From Chromobacterium phragmitis (GTDB lineage: Bacteria > Pseudomonadota > Gammaproteobacteria > Burkholderiales > Chromobacteriaceae): DNA of 64,000 nt. Position 1 is the first letter of the stretch, and every line of letters starts with the position of its first letter. Where the stretch lies: NCBI RefSeq assembly GCF_003325475.1, contig NZ_CP029495.1:1364001-1428000 (forward strand), given 5' to 3'. A model generated the notes under the pieces. The model made no database searches. It worked only from the letters and a program-made list of their open reading frames with translations, and was not told the DNA's origin. Positions 16,529 through 25,409 of the stretch are shown one piece after another. The translations under genes were made by a program, and so were the position numbers.

Positions 16529-18106
16529 TCAATGACGGAAATGGCGCACGCCGGTCAACACCAGCGCGATGCCGTGCTCGTCGGCGGCGGCGAACACTTC
16601 TTCGTCGCGCATGGAGCCGCCCGGCTGGATGATGGCCTTGATGCCCTGCTCGGCGATGACGTCGATGCCGTCGCGGAACGGGAAGAAGGCGTCAGACGCC
16701 GCCACCGCGCCGGCCAGGCTCAAGCCGGCGTCCTGCGCCTTGCGCGCGGCGATGCGGGTGGAATCCACCCGGCTCATCTGGCCGGCGCCGATGCCGGCGG
16801 TCTGGCCATCCTTGCAGAACACGATGGCGTTGGACTTGACGAACTTGGCCACGCGCCAGGCGAACAGCAGGTCCGACATTTCCTGCGCCGTCGGCTGGCG
16901 CTTGCTGACCACGCGCAGCTCGTCCAGGCCCACGTTGCGGATGTCCGGCGTCTGCACCAGCACGCCACCGCCCACGCGCTTCAGCTCGAAGCGGTTGGCG
17001 CCGGCCTGCAGCGGGATCTCCAGCACGCGCACGTTCTTCTTGGCGGCGATGATGGCCTTGGCCTCCTCGGTGAAGGACGGCGCGATCAGCACCTCCAGAA
17101 ACTGGCCGGTCACGGCCTCCACCGTCGCCGCGTCCACCGGGCGGTTGAAAGCGATGATGCCGCCGAAGGCGCTGGTGGTGTCGGTGGCGAAGGCCAGCTT
17201 GTACGCGGACAGCGTGTCCGGGCCGACGGCCACGCCGCACGGATTGGCGTGCTTGACGATGACGCAGGCTGTTTGCTCGAAGGTCTTCACCGCTTCCCAG
17301 GCGGCGTCGGCGTCGGCGATATTGTTGTAGGACAGCTCCTTGCCCTGCAGCTGCTGGTAGTGGGCGATGCTGCCGGCGGCCGGGTCCAGATCGCGGTAGA
17401 AGGCGGCGGCTTGGTGCGGGTTCTCGCCGTAGCGCATGTCCTGCACCTTGATGAACTGGGCGTTCAGGCGGTTCGGGAAGGCCACGCGCTCCGGCTTGCC
17501 CGCCACCACGCCGTCGGCCAGGCTGGTCAGGTAGTTGGAGATCGCGCCGTCGTAGGCGGCGGTGTGGGTGAAAGCTTTCTTGGCCAGCTCGAAGCGGGTG
17601 GCCTTGGCAAGCCGGCCGTCGTTGGCCTTCAATTCTGCCGCCAGCGCCGGGTAGTCTCCGCTGTCGGTGACGATGGCGACGTGGGCCCAGTTCTTGGCGG
17701 CGGAGCGCACCATGGTCGGGCCGCCGATGTCGATGTTTTCGATCGCGTCCTCCAGCGAACAATCCGGATTGGCGATGGTGGACTCGAACGGGTAGAGGTT
17801 GACGCAGACCAGGTCGATGTTGCCGATGCCGTGCTCGGCCATGGTGGATACGTGCTCGGGCAGGTCGCGGCGGCCCAGGATGCCGCCATGCACCTTCGGA
17901 TGCAGCGTCTTGACGCGACCGTCCAGCATTTCCGGGAAGCCGGTGTAGTCGGACACCTCGGTCACTGCCAGGCCCGCGTCCTGCAACAGCTTGGCGGTGC
18001 CGCCGGTGGACAGGATGTGCACGCCCAGGGCGGACAGTTCCCTGGCGAATTCCAGCACGCCGCTCTTGTCGGACACGCTGATCAGCGCTCGTTCGATCTT
18101 GGTCAT
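16529..18106 (-). CDS. purH: Bifunctional AICAR formyltransferase / IMP cyclohydrolase
   Basis: The 525-residue enzyme carries out the last two steps of IMP synthesis. The N-terminal MGS-like IMP cyclohydrolase domain includes ALISVSDKSGV, STGGTAKLL and HPKVHGGILGRR; the C-terminal formyltransferase domain includes RYGENPHQ and the KHANPCGVAVG motif with the catalytic Lys-His. The length is standard (about 525-530). The upstream neighbour fis is separated by a terminator, so purH has its own promoter in the 72-base gap; a PurR-type site was not recognised. Confidence 0.97.
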   Translation of the reverse strand: MTKIERALISVSDKSGVLEFARELSALGVHILSTGGTAKLLQDAGLAVTEVSDYTGFPEMLDGRVKTLHPKVHGGILGRRDLPEHVSTMAEHGIGNIDLVCVNLYPFESTIANPDCSLEDAIENIDIGGPTMVRSAAKNWAHVAIVTDSGDYPALAAELKANDGRLAKATRFELAKKAFTHTAAYDGAISNYLTSLADGVVAGKPERVAFPNRLNAQFIKVQDMRYGENPHQAAAFYRDLDPAAGSIAHYQQLQGKELSYNNIADADAAWEAVKTFEQTACVIVKHANPCGVAVGPDTLSAYKLAFATDTTSAFGGIIAFNRPVDAATVEAVTGQFLEVLIAPSFTEEAKAIIAAKKNVRVLEIPLQAGANRFELKRVGGGVLVQTPDIRNVGLDELRVVSKRQPTAQEMSDLLFAWRVAKFVKSNAIVFCKDGQTAGIGAGQMSRVDSTRIAARKAQDAGLSLAGAVAASDAFFPFRDGIDVIAEQGIKAIIQPGGSMRDEEVFAAADEHGIALVLTGVRHFRH

Positions 18107-18143
18107 GTTTCTCTACCGCTTTGGCTATGGATAAACACAAAAA

Positions 18144-18174
18144 AACCGGCCATCCTGTTACGGTATGGCCGGTT
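18144..18174 (-). terminator. Terminator after fis
   Basis: AACCGGCCAT and ATGGCCGGTT form a 10-base perfect stem with an 11-base loop. On the minus strand a run of seven T follows, four bases after the fis stop, a textbook intrinsic terminator for dusB-fis. Confidence 0.88.
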
Positions 18175-18178
18175 ATCT

Positions 18179-18415
18179 TCAAATCAAATCATACGACTTC
18201 ATCTTTTTGCGGAGGGTGTTGCGGTTCAAGCCCAGCAACTCCGCCGCTCGCGTCTGGTTGCCTTGGGTGTGTATCAGCACCACCTCCAATAGCGGCTTTT
18301 CCACGCAGGCGAGCACCATGTCGTAGATGGCGGACGGCGCCTCGCCGTCCAGATCGCGAAAATACTGTTCCATCGCCAGCCTCACCGACTGCGAAATGTG
18401 ATCGTTGTTTTGCAT
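18179..18415 (-). CDS. fis: Fis-family nucleoid/transcription regulator
   Basis: The 78-residue protein has the Fis C-terminal helix-turn-helix (GNQTRAAELLGLNRNTLRKK) and a preceding helical dimerisation part. Fis bends DNA and regulates rRNA, tRNA and growth-phase genes. It is shorter than E. coli Fis (98) because it lacks part of the N-terminal beta-hairpin arm, a form usual in betaproteobacteria. The ATG at 18415 is chosen because upstream residues run into dusB. The dusB-fis order is conserved with Enterobacteria, so the two are expected to be co-transcribed, here with a 46-base gap. Confidence 0.93.
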   Translation of the reverse strand: MQNNDHISQSVRLAMEQYFRDLDGEAPSAIYDMVLACVEKPLLEVVLIHTQGNQTRAAELLGLNRNTLRKKMKSYDLI

Positions 18416-18461
18416 ATTGTTATTGCTATCCAGATCCAGGGGTCCCCATGAGGCCGCGCGC

Positions 18462-19520
18462 TCAAGCGCAGCGTGCCTCGCCCTCCGCCACGGTCCCGCC
18501 GTCGCGGTCCAACTTGTCCTCATCCTCGACTACATAGCTTAGACGATCGCCTGCCTCGCCAAGTCGGGAGAAATACTGATCCACCGCCAGTCGCTGCTGA
18601 TCGGTGCTTTCCAACTGATACATCTGCTGGCGGAAGGCGTTGCCGCCAACCAGGCCCTTGGTGTACCAGGCGATGTGCTTGCGCGCGATGCGGCAGCCCG
18701 AGTATTCGCCGTAAAAGCCGTACAGCTCGTCCAGATGGCCCAGCATCAGCTCGCGGATCTCGCCCACGGTCGGCGGCGGCAGCGTCTCGCCAGTGTCCAG
18801 ATAATGCTGGATCTCGCGGAAGATCCACGGCCGGCCCTGCGCAGCGCGGCCTATCATGATCGCGTCGGCGCCGGTGTAGTCCAGCACCTGCTTGGCCTTG
18901 GCCGGCGAATCGATGTCGCCGTTGGCGAACACCGGAATCGAAATCGCGCGCTTCACCTCGCGTATCGTGTCGTACTCCGCGTCGCCGCGGTACATGTCTT
19001 CACGGGTGCGCCCGTGCAAGGCCAGCGCCGCGATACCGGCTTCCTCGGCCATTTTAGCCACCGCCAGCGCGGTCTTCACTTCGCGGCTCCAGCCGGTGCG
19101 CGTTTTCAGCGTCACCGGGACATCCACCGCCTTGACCACCGCTTCCAGGATGCGGCCGACGTTGTCCAGATCGCGCAGCAGCGCCGAACCGGCCGCCACA
19201 TTGCATACTTTCTTCGCCGGACAGCCCATGTTGATGTCGATGATCTGCGCGCCATGCTCCACGTTGAGCCGGGCCGCGTCGGCCAGCATTTGCGGCTCGC
19301 CGCCGGCGATCTGCACCACGATGGGCTCAACCTCGCCTTCGTGGTTGGCGCGGCGCAGCGTCTTGGGCGTGGTCCACAAGGCCTTGTTGGCGGTGATCAT
19401 CTCCGACACCGCCATTCCCGCACCCAGCCGCTTGCACAGCATGCGGAAGGGCCTGTCCGTCACCCCGGCCATCGGCGCCACGATCAGCCGGTTTTTCAGT
19501 TGGTACGGTCCTATCTGCAT
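18462..19520 (-). CDS. dusB: tRNA-dihydrouridine synthase B
   Basis: The 352-residue FMN-dependent TIM-barrel enzyme reduces a uridine in the tRNA D-loop. It shows the start MQIGPYQLKNRLIVAPMAGV, the catalytic Cys in INMGCPAKKVCN, VTLKTRTGW, HGRTREDMYRG and the FMN-binding IMIGRAAQGRPWIF. The length is slightly above E. coli DusB (321) because of a C-terminal tail. It leads the dusB-fis operon. A possible -10 box (TACAAT on the minus strand, 19559-19564) lies about 40 bases upstream of the start. Confidence 0.94.
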   Translation of the reverse strand: MQIGPYQLKNRLIVAPMAGVTDRPFRMLCKRLGAGMAVSEMITANKALWTTPKTLRRANHEGEVEPIVVQIAGGEPQMLADAARLNVEHGAQIIDINMGCPAKKVCNVAAGSALLRDLDNVGRILEAVVKAVDVPVTLKTRTGWSREVKTALAVAKMAEEAGIAALALHGRTREDMYRGDAEYDTIREVKRAISIPVFANGDIDSPAKAKQVLDYTGADAIMIGRAAQGRPWIFREIQHYLDTGETLPPPTVGEIRELMLGHLDELYGFYGEYSGCRIARKHIAWYTKGLVGGNAFRQQMYQLESTDQQRLAVDQYFSRLGEAGDRLSYVVEDEDKLDRDGGTVAEGEARCA

Positions 19521-19651
19521 GACGAATAAATTACGGGTAATGACTGGGAAGGGTCGGTATTGTATAGCGATTTGCGTCGGACGGGAAAAATTTTTGCTTA
19601 TTTTTTAAGCAGAGGCGATAGCCGCGAGTAATCGCGGCCCTATCGGGAATG
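19521..19651 (-). promoter_or_regulatory. rnpB 3' flank and dusB promoter region
   Basis: Next to the 3' end of RNase P RNA, bases 19615-19643 can form a GATAG/GCCGCGA stem-loop, followed on the minus strand by a short A/T-rich hairpin and a T-run near 19591, a plausible rnpB terminator. TACAAT (minus strand, 19559-19564) is a plausible -10 box for dusB; the -35 box is poor. Confidence 0.4.
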
Positions 19652-20115
19652 GGGTGGGAGTCGGCCGATAAGCCGGGTTCTGTCGTTGGACAATCATTCC
19701 TCTAGGCCTGCCGTTGCCGACAGGCTCAAGCAACCTACCCGGGGACAACGCGAGCCACGTTGGCGTCCCCCTATTTGGTCTTGCTCCGGATGGGGTTTAG
19801 CCTGCCGTCCGTGTCGCCACGTCCGCGGTGCGCTCTTACCGCGAGCGGGTTACCCCGCCCGTCCAGGCCGGCTTGCGCCTCCCGGTACACCTTTTCACCC
19901 TTGCCTGATCCGCCCTTGCGGGTTTTTCCGGGGCAAGCCCCGGAAAAAGACTTAGTCGCCCTTGCGGTCGACAAGTCCGGCCATCGGCGGTTCAGCTCTC
20001 TGTTCCACTTTCCGTCGCCTCGCGGCGCCCGGCCGTTAGCCGGCATCCTGCTCTGCGGAGCCCGGACTTTCCTCCCCGTCCTTGCGGACGCGGCGATTGC
20101 CTGGCCAACTCCCGG
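19652..20115 (-). ncRNA. rnpB: RNase P RNA, type A, with enlarged variable arms
   Basis: The catalytic RNA of RNase P trims tRNA 5' leaders. Conserved elements on the minus strand are GAGGAAAGTCCGGGCTCC (20057-20074), ACAGAGAGC and CCGCCGATGGCC, AGATCAG-type GGATCAGGCAAGGGTGAAA, GGTAAGAGCGCACCG, GAGCAAGACCAAATAGG and the 3'-terminal AGAACCCGGCTTATCGG (19665-19681). At about 464 bases it is longer than E. coli M1 RNA (377). The extra length is in two places: hairpins at about 19915-19977, including a 12-base stem at 19923-19948, and an added arm at about 19843-19888. The 5' end is estimated from a TAAAAT -10 box at 20121-20126; both ends are accurate to within several bases. Confidence 0.92.
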
Positions 20116-20120
20116 GCGCG

Positions 20121-20187
20121 ATTTTAACGGAATTTGAATTGCGCCGCCTGACAATTTTTCATGACATTCAGGATAATCCCGTATACT
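20121..20187. promoter_or_regulatory. Divergent promoters for rnpB and the GGDEF-EAL gene
   Basis: TAAAAT on the minus strand (20121-20126) lies about seven bases before the rnpB 5' end. On the plus strand TATACT (20182-20187) is a good -10 box about 30 bases before the likely start codon at 20218. Neither -35 box matches the consensus well. Confidence 0.5.
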
Positions 20188-20217
20188 GACCATCCCTTTT
20201 CGAAGCCCGAGATCGTG

Positions 20218-23200
20218 ATGGAGTGGAATCCAGCCCGGCTGTCGCGTCTGCAGCTGTTCGGCACTCTGGCCATCGTGTTCGCGCTGGCGCTGACCCTGGC
20301 CAGCTACTTCCTGATGATGAGCTGGCACGACTTCCAATCCGGACGACAGAACATTGAGCAGGAGGCGGACGCGCGCGCGCGCGACGGCCTGCAAGCCTAC
20401 GCCGACCACGCCGCGTTGCTGCTGTCGGCGCTGCGCGAACGCACCAACGACACCATGCGCCACCAACTGCGCGAGCAAGTGGATCAGGCCTGGAAGCTGG
20501 CCGACGCCATCTGGCGCCGCGAGCACGCGCGCCAGAGCCCGGCGCAGGTGCGAAAGCTGATCGTCGAGGCGTTGCGCCCGCTGCGCTATTTCGATGGCCG
20601 CGGCTATTTCTTCATCGACACCCTGGACGGCCGCTGCGTGCTGCTGCCCACCGCGCCCGAACGCGAAGGCCGCTCGCTGCTGGACAACCGCGACGACCAT
20701 GGCCGCTACATCATGAAAGGGCTGATCGAGTCGGTGGACAACGCCTCCGGCCGCGGCTTCTCCGCCTATCGCTGGTATCTGCCCGGCGCCGGCCGCATGG
20801 ACGACAAGATCACCTACGCCCGCCGCTTTCCCCGCTACGGCTGGCTGATAGGCAGCGGCGAATACATCAGCAATGTCGAGGCAGCGCTGCAGCAGCAGGG
20901 CCTGGACACGCTGGCGCGGATGCGAGCCAGCCAAACCGGCGGCGAGCTGATGATCATAGATCGCCAGGGCATCATCCGGTTCTACCCCACCCGGCCGGCG
21001 CTGGTGGGCAAGCCTTACCGCAAATTGCCCGCCGCCGAACGTGCCCGCGCCGAACAACTGACCCAAATGGCGAAACGCGGCGGCTTCGTCGAGTACAGCC
21101 AGCTGGATGATTCCGGCCAGGCCGCCGACAACTACCTCGCCTACGCCCGCCAGCTGCCAGGCTGGGACTGGACCCTGGTCACCAGCGTCAAGGTGCAGAC
21201 CATACGCGACGACAGCCTGCGCGCCGCGCAGCGGCTGAAAGGCAGGCTGGCCGAACGCATCCTGGCCACGCTGGCCATGACCCTGGTCGCCATGCTGTGC
21301 GCCGGCCTGCTGTCCTGGTATTTCGTGCGCTGGATGGGCGCGCTGGTGCGCCGCTATCAGCAAGACCTGGCGCAAAGCCACCTGTCGCTGAAAGAGCAAG
21401 CGCGGCAATTGCGGCTCAGCCACTTCATGATCGACAACGCCACCGAGCTGGTGGCGCTGCGCAACAGCCTGGGCGAGGTGGTGTACTGCAACCAGGCGCT
21501 GAGGCAGGCTCCGGAGCTGGTCGACGCGCTGTTCCGCCACCCGCCCGGCGATTATCCGCTGACCTTCGAAATCCAGAACGGCGCGGAGGCCGGCGAACGC
21601 TATCTGGAAGTCACCATCAATCAGCTCGGCTACCAAGGCGACGTCTATCTGTGCGCCACCGCGCGCGACATCAGCGCCCGCCGCCAGGCCGAGCGCCAAC
21701 TCCGCCTGGCCGCCCGGGTGTTCGAATCCAGCAACGAGGCCATCCTGGTGTCCAACCCGGACAACCGCATCCTCACCGTCAACCGCGCCTTCACCCTCAT
21801 CACCGGCTACGACGAGGCCGAAGTCCGCGGCCAGAAACCGTCGCTGCTATTCTCCGAGCGCCACGAGCCGGCCTTCTTCCAGCAAATGTGGCAGACGCTG
21901 CAGCAACGCGGCCAATGGTCGGGCGAAATCTGGAACCAGCGCAAGAGCGGCGAGCACTTCCCTTGCTGGGTCAACATCAGCGTGCTGCTAGACGCGCGCG
22001 GCGAGGTCAGCCACTTCGTCGCGCTGTTCACCGACATTTCCGAGCGCAAGGAGCAAGAGGCGCGGGTTCAGCACATGGCCGAATACGACGCGCTGACAGA
22101 CCTGCCCAACCGGGTGCTGGTCAACGACCGCCTGCACCAGGCGATCCGCCAGGCCGAGCTGCAGCATAGCCAACTGGCGGTGTTGTTCGTCGATCTCGAC
22201 CACTTCAAGAACATCAACGACACGCTGGGACACTGCGCCGGCGACGAACTATTGAAGGAAGTGGCCCGTCGGCTGGCCGGCGCGGTGCGCGGCCTGGACA
22301 CCGTGGGCCGCACCGGCGGCGACGAGTTCGTGCTGATCCTGCCGGCGATCAACCAGCCCGGCGAAGCCGCGCAGATCGCCGAACGCATCCTGCGCACCAT
22401 CCAGCAGCCCTTCCAGATCGGCGAGCACTCGCTGGTGGTCGGCTGCAGCATAGGCATCAGCCTGATGCCGGATGACGGCAGCGACATCCAGACCCTGCTG
22501 ATGAACGCCGACCTGGCGATGTACCACGCCAAGGCCCATGGCCGGAACACTTTCCGCTTCTATACCCGCGAGATGAACACACAGGTGGCCGAACGACTGC
22601 TGATGGAAAACCGGCTGCGGCGGGCGATGGAGCGCGAACAGCTATACCTGGTCTACCAGCCGCAATACGACATGGCCGGCCAGCGGCTGCTGGGCTGCGA
22701 GGCGCTGCTGCGCTGGCGCGATCCGGACGAGGGCCTGATCATGCCCGGCCGCTTCATCCCGGTGGCCGAGGACACCGGCCTGATCGTGCCCCTGGGCCGC
22801 TGGGTGCTGGACCAGGCCTGCCGCCAGGCCAGCCTGTGGCTGCGCGCCGGCCTGGCCCCGATGCGGGTGGCAGTCAACGTGTCCGCTCACCAGTTGATGC
22901 GGCACGACTTCATCGACGACGTGCGCGAGGCGCTGCAGCGGCACGCGCTGCCCGGCCATTGCCTGGAGCTGGAAGTGACGGAAAGCACGCTGATGGCGGA
23001 CGCCGACCTGGCCTCGCGCCAGCTGGCGGTAATCAAGGCGATGGGCGTGCGGCTGGCGATAGACGATTTCGGCACCGGCTACTCCAGCCTCGCCTACCTG
23101 AAGCGCTTCGCGCCGGACGTGGTGAAGATAGACCGCTCCTTCATCAGCGATCTGCCCGGCGACGAGGAGAACGCCGCCATCGTCAGCGCCATCGTCCACC

Positions 23201-23379
23201 TGGCCTGCGCCTTGGGCATGGAAACGCTGGCGGAGGGCGTCGAAAACGAAAACCAGCAGCGCTTCCTCCAGACGCTGGGCTGCGAGGCGATGCAAGGTTA
23301 CCTGCTGGGCAGCCCCTTGGCCGAGGAAATGATGACCCGGCGGCTGGAACAGCAGCACAAGCCTCTGGAGGCGGTTTAG
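20218..23379 (+). CDS. Membrane-bound Cache-PAS-PAS-GGDEF-EAL cyclic di-GMP enzyme
   Basis: The 1053-residue protein has a membrane span near residues 12-35, a periplasmic Cache-type sensor of about 310 residues (RYFDGRGYFFIDTLDG is typical), a second span (LAMTLVAMLCAGLLSWYFV, about 350-372), two PAS domains (about 400-620), a GGDEF domain (intact RTGGDEF near 700) and an EAL domain (CEALLRW near 827, DDFGTGYSSL near 948, KIDRSFI). Both catalytic motifs are intact, so it may make and break cyclic di-GMP. The ATG at 20218 is preferred because a -10 box sits just upstream; ATG 20161 would add 19 residues. The stop overlaps the convergent next gene. Confidence 0.9.
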   Translation: MEWNPARLSRLQLFGTLAIVFALALTLASYFLMMSWHDFQSGRQNIEQEADARARDGLQAYADHAALLLSALRERTNDTMRHQLREQVDQAWKLADAIWRREHARQSPAQVRKLIVEALRPLRYFDGRGYFFIDTLDGRCVLLPTAPEREGRSLLDNRDDHGRYIMKGLIESVDNASGRGFSAYRWYLPGAGRMDDKITYARRFPRYGWLIGSGEYISNVEAALQQQGLDTLARMRASQTGGELMIIDRQGIIRFYPTRPALVGKPYRKLPAAERARAEQLTQMAKRGGFVEYSQLDDSGQAADNYLAYARQLPGWDWTLVTSVKVQTIRDDSLRAAQRLKGRLAERILATLAMTLVAMLCAGLLSWYFVRWMGALVRRYQQDLAQSHLSLKEQARQLRLSHFMIDNATELVALRNSLGEVVYCNQALRQAPELVDALFRHPPGDYPLTFEIQNGAEAGERYLEVTINQLGYQGDVYLCATARDISARRQAERQLRLAARVFESSNEAILVSNPDNRILTVNRAFTLITGYDEAEVRGQKPSLLFSERHEPAFFQQMWQTLQQRGQWSGEIWNQRKSGEHFPCWVNISVLLDARGEVSHFVALFTDISERKEQEARVQHMAEYDALTDLPNRVLVNDRLHQAIRQAELQHSQLAVLFVDLDHFKNINDTLGHCAGDELLKEVARRLAGAVRGLDTVGRTGGDEFVLILPAINQPGEAAQIAERILRTIQQPFQIGEHSLVVGCSIGISLMPDDGSDIQTLLMNADLAMYHAKAHGRNTFRFYTREMNTQVAERLLMENRLRRAMEREQLYLVYQPQYDMAGQRLLGCEALLRWRDPDEGLIMPGRFIPVAEDTGLIVPLGRWVLDQACRQASLWLRAGLAPMRVAVNVSAHQLMRHDFIDDVREALQRHALPGHCLELEVTESTLMADADLASRQLAVIKAMGVRLAIDDFGTGYSSLAYLKRFAPDVVKIDRSFISDLPGDEENAAIVSAIVHLACALGMETLAEGVENENQQRFLQTLGCEAMQGYLLGSPLAEEMMTRRLEQQHKPLEAV

Positions 23380-24329
23380 CGCCGGCTACCGCCGGCGACA
23401 TCCCGTCCGTCCGCAAGCCAGCCGCCGACGGACAGCACCAGCAATACCAGCGCGGCGGCGGCGGCGACATCCAGCACCCGAGCCAGTCCCAAGCCACCCA
23501 GCAGCGTCAGGTGCGCGGCCGCCAGCGCGCTGCGGGCGGCGAAGGCGGGGCGATAGGCGCGGAACAGCGCCAAGCTCAATATGCCAGCCGCGCCCAACGC
23601 CGTCGCCTGCGCAAAACCGCCGCTCAGCAGCCCCGCCAGCGCCATGCCGCACGGCGCGCCGATCAGGGCCGCGCTGACGCGTTGCCAGCTCTTGTCCCGC
23701 GCCGCGGCCCAGCCGCCGACGCAAACGCTGGCGCCGGACCACACCAGCCATTGACCGTAAGGCAAACGATTGGCTGCCGCCAGCCACGCCAACAGGCCGA
23801 CGCAGGCGAAAGCCACGCCGAACGCAGGCCTGCCGCCGGGCCTCGCCTCCGCGCCATCGCGCCGCCCCGCCAGCGCGTGCAGCGCCCAAGCCGCCAGCGC
23901 GCCGCCGGCCAGCCAAGGCAGCTCGCGTCCAACCGATGCGCCGCGCTCGGCCATTTCATAACCCAGATACAAGGCCGGGATGAGAGTGAAATTGGCGGCC
24001 GAGCGCCAAGCGGCGCGGCGGCCGCCAAGCCGGCACGACCATTCCGCCGCCAGCGCGCAAGCCAGCGCGAACCCCGCCGGCCATTTCCACAGCCAGGCCA
24101 GCAACGCGCTGCCTAACACCGCCAGCGACGCCTGCGCCAAGCCTGCCCGCCCGCTGAGCCGGCCTTTCTCCATCGCGATCAGGCAGCACGCCGCCAGCAT
24201 GCCGCCGCTCAGCCAGCGCGCGTCCTCCGTCGCCAGACCGGCAGCCAGAAACGGCGCCAGCAGCATCGTGACGCGGGCAGCCAGGTAACCATTGAAATGC
24301 CGGCCCAGCGCGCGCGCGATCGATGCCAT
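23376..24329 (-). CDS. Multi-span membrane protein, possibly FUSC-like
   Basis: The 317-residue protein is almost entirely hydrophobic, rich in Ala, Leu and Gly, with about ten predicted spans and short basic loops (GRRAAWR, AGRRDGAEARPGGR, RDKSWQR). The spacing of paired spans recalls the fusaric-acid-resistance (FUSC) half-transporters, but no diagnostic motif is present, so this is a weak family call. The start ATG at 24329 overlaps the stop of the isochorismatase-like gene as TGATG, hence translational coupling. It is the last gene of a three-gene operon headed by a MarR regulator, which suggests a role in export of, or tolerance to, a small aromatic compound. Confidence 0.6.
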   Translation of the reverse strand: MASIARALGRHFNGYLAARVTMLLAPFLAAGLATEDARWLSGGMLAACCLIAMEKGRLSGRAGLAQASLAVLGSALLAWLWKWPAGFALACALAAEWSCRLGGRRAAWRSAANFTLIPALYLGYEMAERGASVGRELPWLAGGALAAWALHALAGRRDGAEARPGGRPAFGVAFACVGLLAWLAAANRLPYGQWLVWSGASVCVGGWAAARDKSWQRVSAALIGAPCGMALAGLLSGGFAQATALGAAGILSLALFRAYRPAFAARSALAAAHLTLLGGLGLARVLDVAAAAALVLLVLSVGGWLADGRDVAGGSRR

Positions 24330-24901
24330 CACAACGCCTCCAACTGCTCCTGCGTGACGATGCCGGCGATGGTAGCCAGTTGCCGCATCGACATCTGGTG
24401 CTCCTCCTCGCTGGCCGCCGCGCAGGCGGGCTCCAGCACCAGCACGCGGTAGTCGCGGTCGTGCGCGTCGCGCGCGGCGGCCTGCACCGCCCAGGTGCTG
24501 CTGACGCCGGCCACCACCAGCCGCTCGATGCGCTGCGCGCGCAATACTGCTTCCAGGCCGGTGGCGTAGAAGGGGCTGACCCGATGCTTGGCGACTATCG
24601 CGTCCTCCGGACGCACGTCCAGCTCAGGATGGAAGGCGGTGCCGTCACCCTGCAGATTCAACGCCTGCAACTCTTGCGCGCGGCTGAACATGGCCGATCC
24701 CTGCGGCATTTCCACATAGGACGACGAAAAGCCAACCTTGACATGAATCACCGGCCAGCCGCGCGCGCGCGCCAGCGCGATCGCGCGGTTGGCCTCGGCG
24801 ATCACGGCGCGCTCGGCGGCGTGGCCGGCGCAACGCGCCACCCGGCCTTGCGGATGCATGATGTCGATGATGTAGTCCAGCGTCAGCAATGCGGTTTTCA
24901 T
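24329..24901 (-). CDS. Isochorismatase-like hydrolase lacking the nucleophile Cys
   Basis: The 190-residue protein has the isochorismatase/nicotinamidase fold. The catalytic Asp (D9, in LLTLDYIIDIMHP) and Lys (K105, in AKHRVSPF) are present. The position of the usual nucleophilic Cys, in the GVxxxxC loop, is Ala138 (GVSSTWAVQAAARDA). Family members without this Cys include true isochorismatases such as EntB and PhzD, which use the Asp in general acid chemistry, so the protein may be active on a vinyl ether or bind a ligand instead. GGAG lies just before the ATG. It is 31 bases after marR and overlaps the membrane-protein gene. Confidence 0.8.
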   Translation of the reverse strand: MKTALLTLDYIIDIMHPQGRVARCAGHAAERAVIAEANRAIALARARGWPVIHVKVGFSSSYVEMPQGSAMFSRAQELQALNLQGDGTAFHPELDVRPEDAIVAKHRVSPFYATGLEAVLRAQRIERLVVAGVSSTWAVQAAARDAHDRDYRVLVLEPACAAASEEEHQMSMRQLATIAGIVTQEQLEAL

Positions 24902-24932
24902 GCGTGCTCCTTGCTCGTCTATCTAATGAAAA

Positions 24933-25376
24933 TCAGTCCTCATCTGCTGCGGCGAGCCGCTCCAGCAACTCGCCTGCCCGCCGCAGCAGTTCCCGCTCCT
25001 CGGCGCTCAGCCCTTGCAACGACCGCTGCAGCCAGCCGTCGCGCAGTTGGCGGTTGCGCCGCAGCGCGGCCGCGCCCGCTTCGGACAGCCCGACCCGCAC
25101 CCGGCGGCCGTCGTCCGGGTCCTGAGTGCGGCGGATCAGGCCGGAAGCGTCCAGTTCGCGCAGCGCGCTGGCCAGGTTGGACGAGCGCAGGCTCTCGCGG
25201 CGCGCCAACTCGGTCGGCGTGATGTCGCCGCCGGCGCGGTCGATCGCGCCCAGCACCGTCAACAGCCCGAAAGACAACGTGTCCTTGCTGCCCTGGCTGC
25301 GCAGCCGGCGCGTCATGGCCATCAGTTGCTGACGCAAACGAGTCGCTTCTTTCATATTCGGATTATTTCTTTCCAT
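24933..25376 (-). CDS. MarR-family transcriptional regulator
   Basis: The 147-residue winged-helix protein shows the MarR pattern: SFGLLTVLGAIDRAGG, TPTELARRESLRSSNLASALRELDASGLIRR (recognition helix) and the wing DPDDGRRVRVGLSEAG. MarR proteins usually repress their own operon and let go when they bind a small phenolic or oxidant. It heads an operon with an isochorismatase-like hydrolase and a membrane protein. An inverted repeat 18 bases before the start is a likely operator. ATG at 25355 is a possible alternative start, seven residues shorter. Confidence 0.88.
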   Translation of the reverse strand: MERNNPNMKEATRLRQQLMAMTRRLRSQGSKDTLSFGLLTVLGAIDRAGGDITPTELARRESLRSSNLASALRELDASGLIRRTQDPDDGRRVRVGLSEAGAAALRRNRQLRDGWLQRSLQGLSAEERELLRRAGELLERLAAADED

Positions 25377-25393
25377 TTATCTATTATTATATA

Positions 25394-25409
25394 GCTATGC
25401 AAATATAGC
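25394..25409. promoter_or_regulatory. Candidate MarR operator
   Basis: GCTAT and ATAGC face each other across six bases inside an AT-rich stretch just upstream of the marR-type gene. Symmetric 16-18 base sites next to the gene are typical of MarR autoregulation. Confidence 0.45.

Noticed and set aside
16415..18292. 625-codon plus-strand frame opposite purH
   Set aside because: It is antisense to a certain gene, with no domain and biased His/Val/Gly composition.
19923..19948. Intrinsic terminator within rnpB
   Set aside because: The stem has T on its 5' side and A on its 3' side on both strands, so no U-run follows the hairpin. It lies inside the RNA and is better read as an extra arm.
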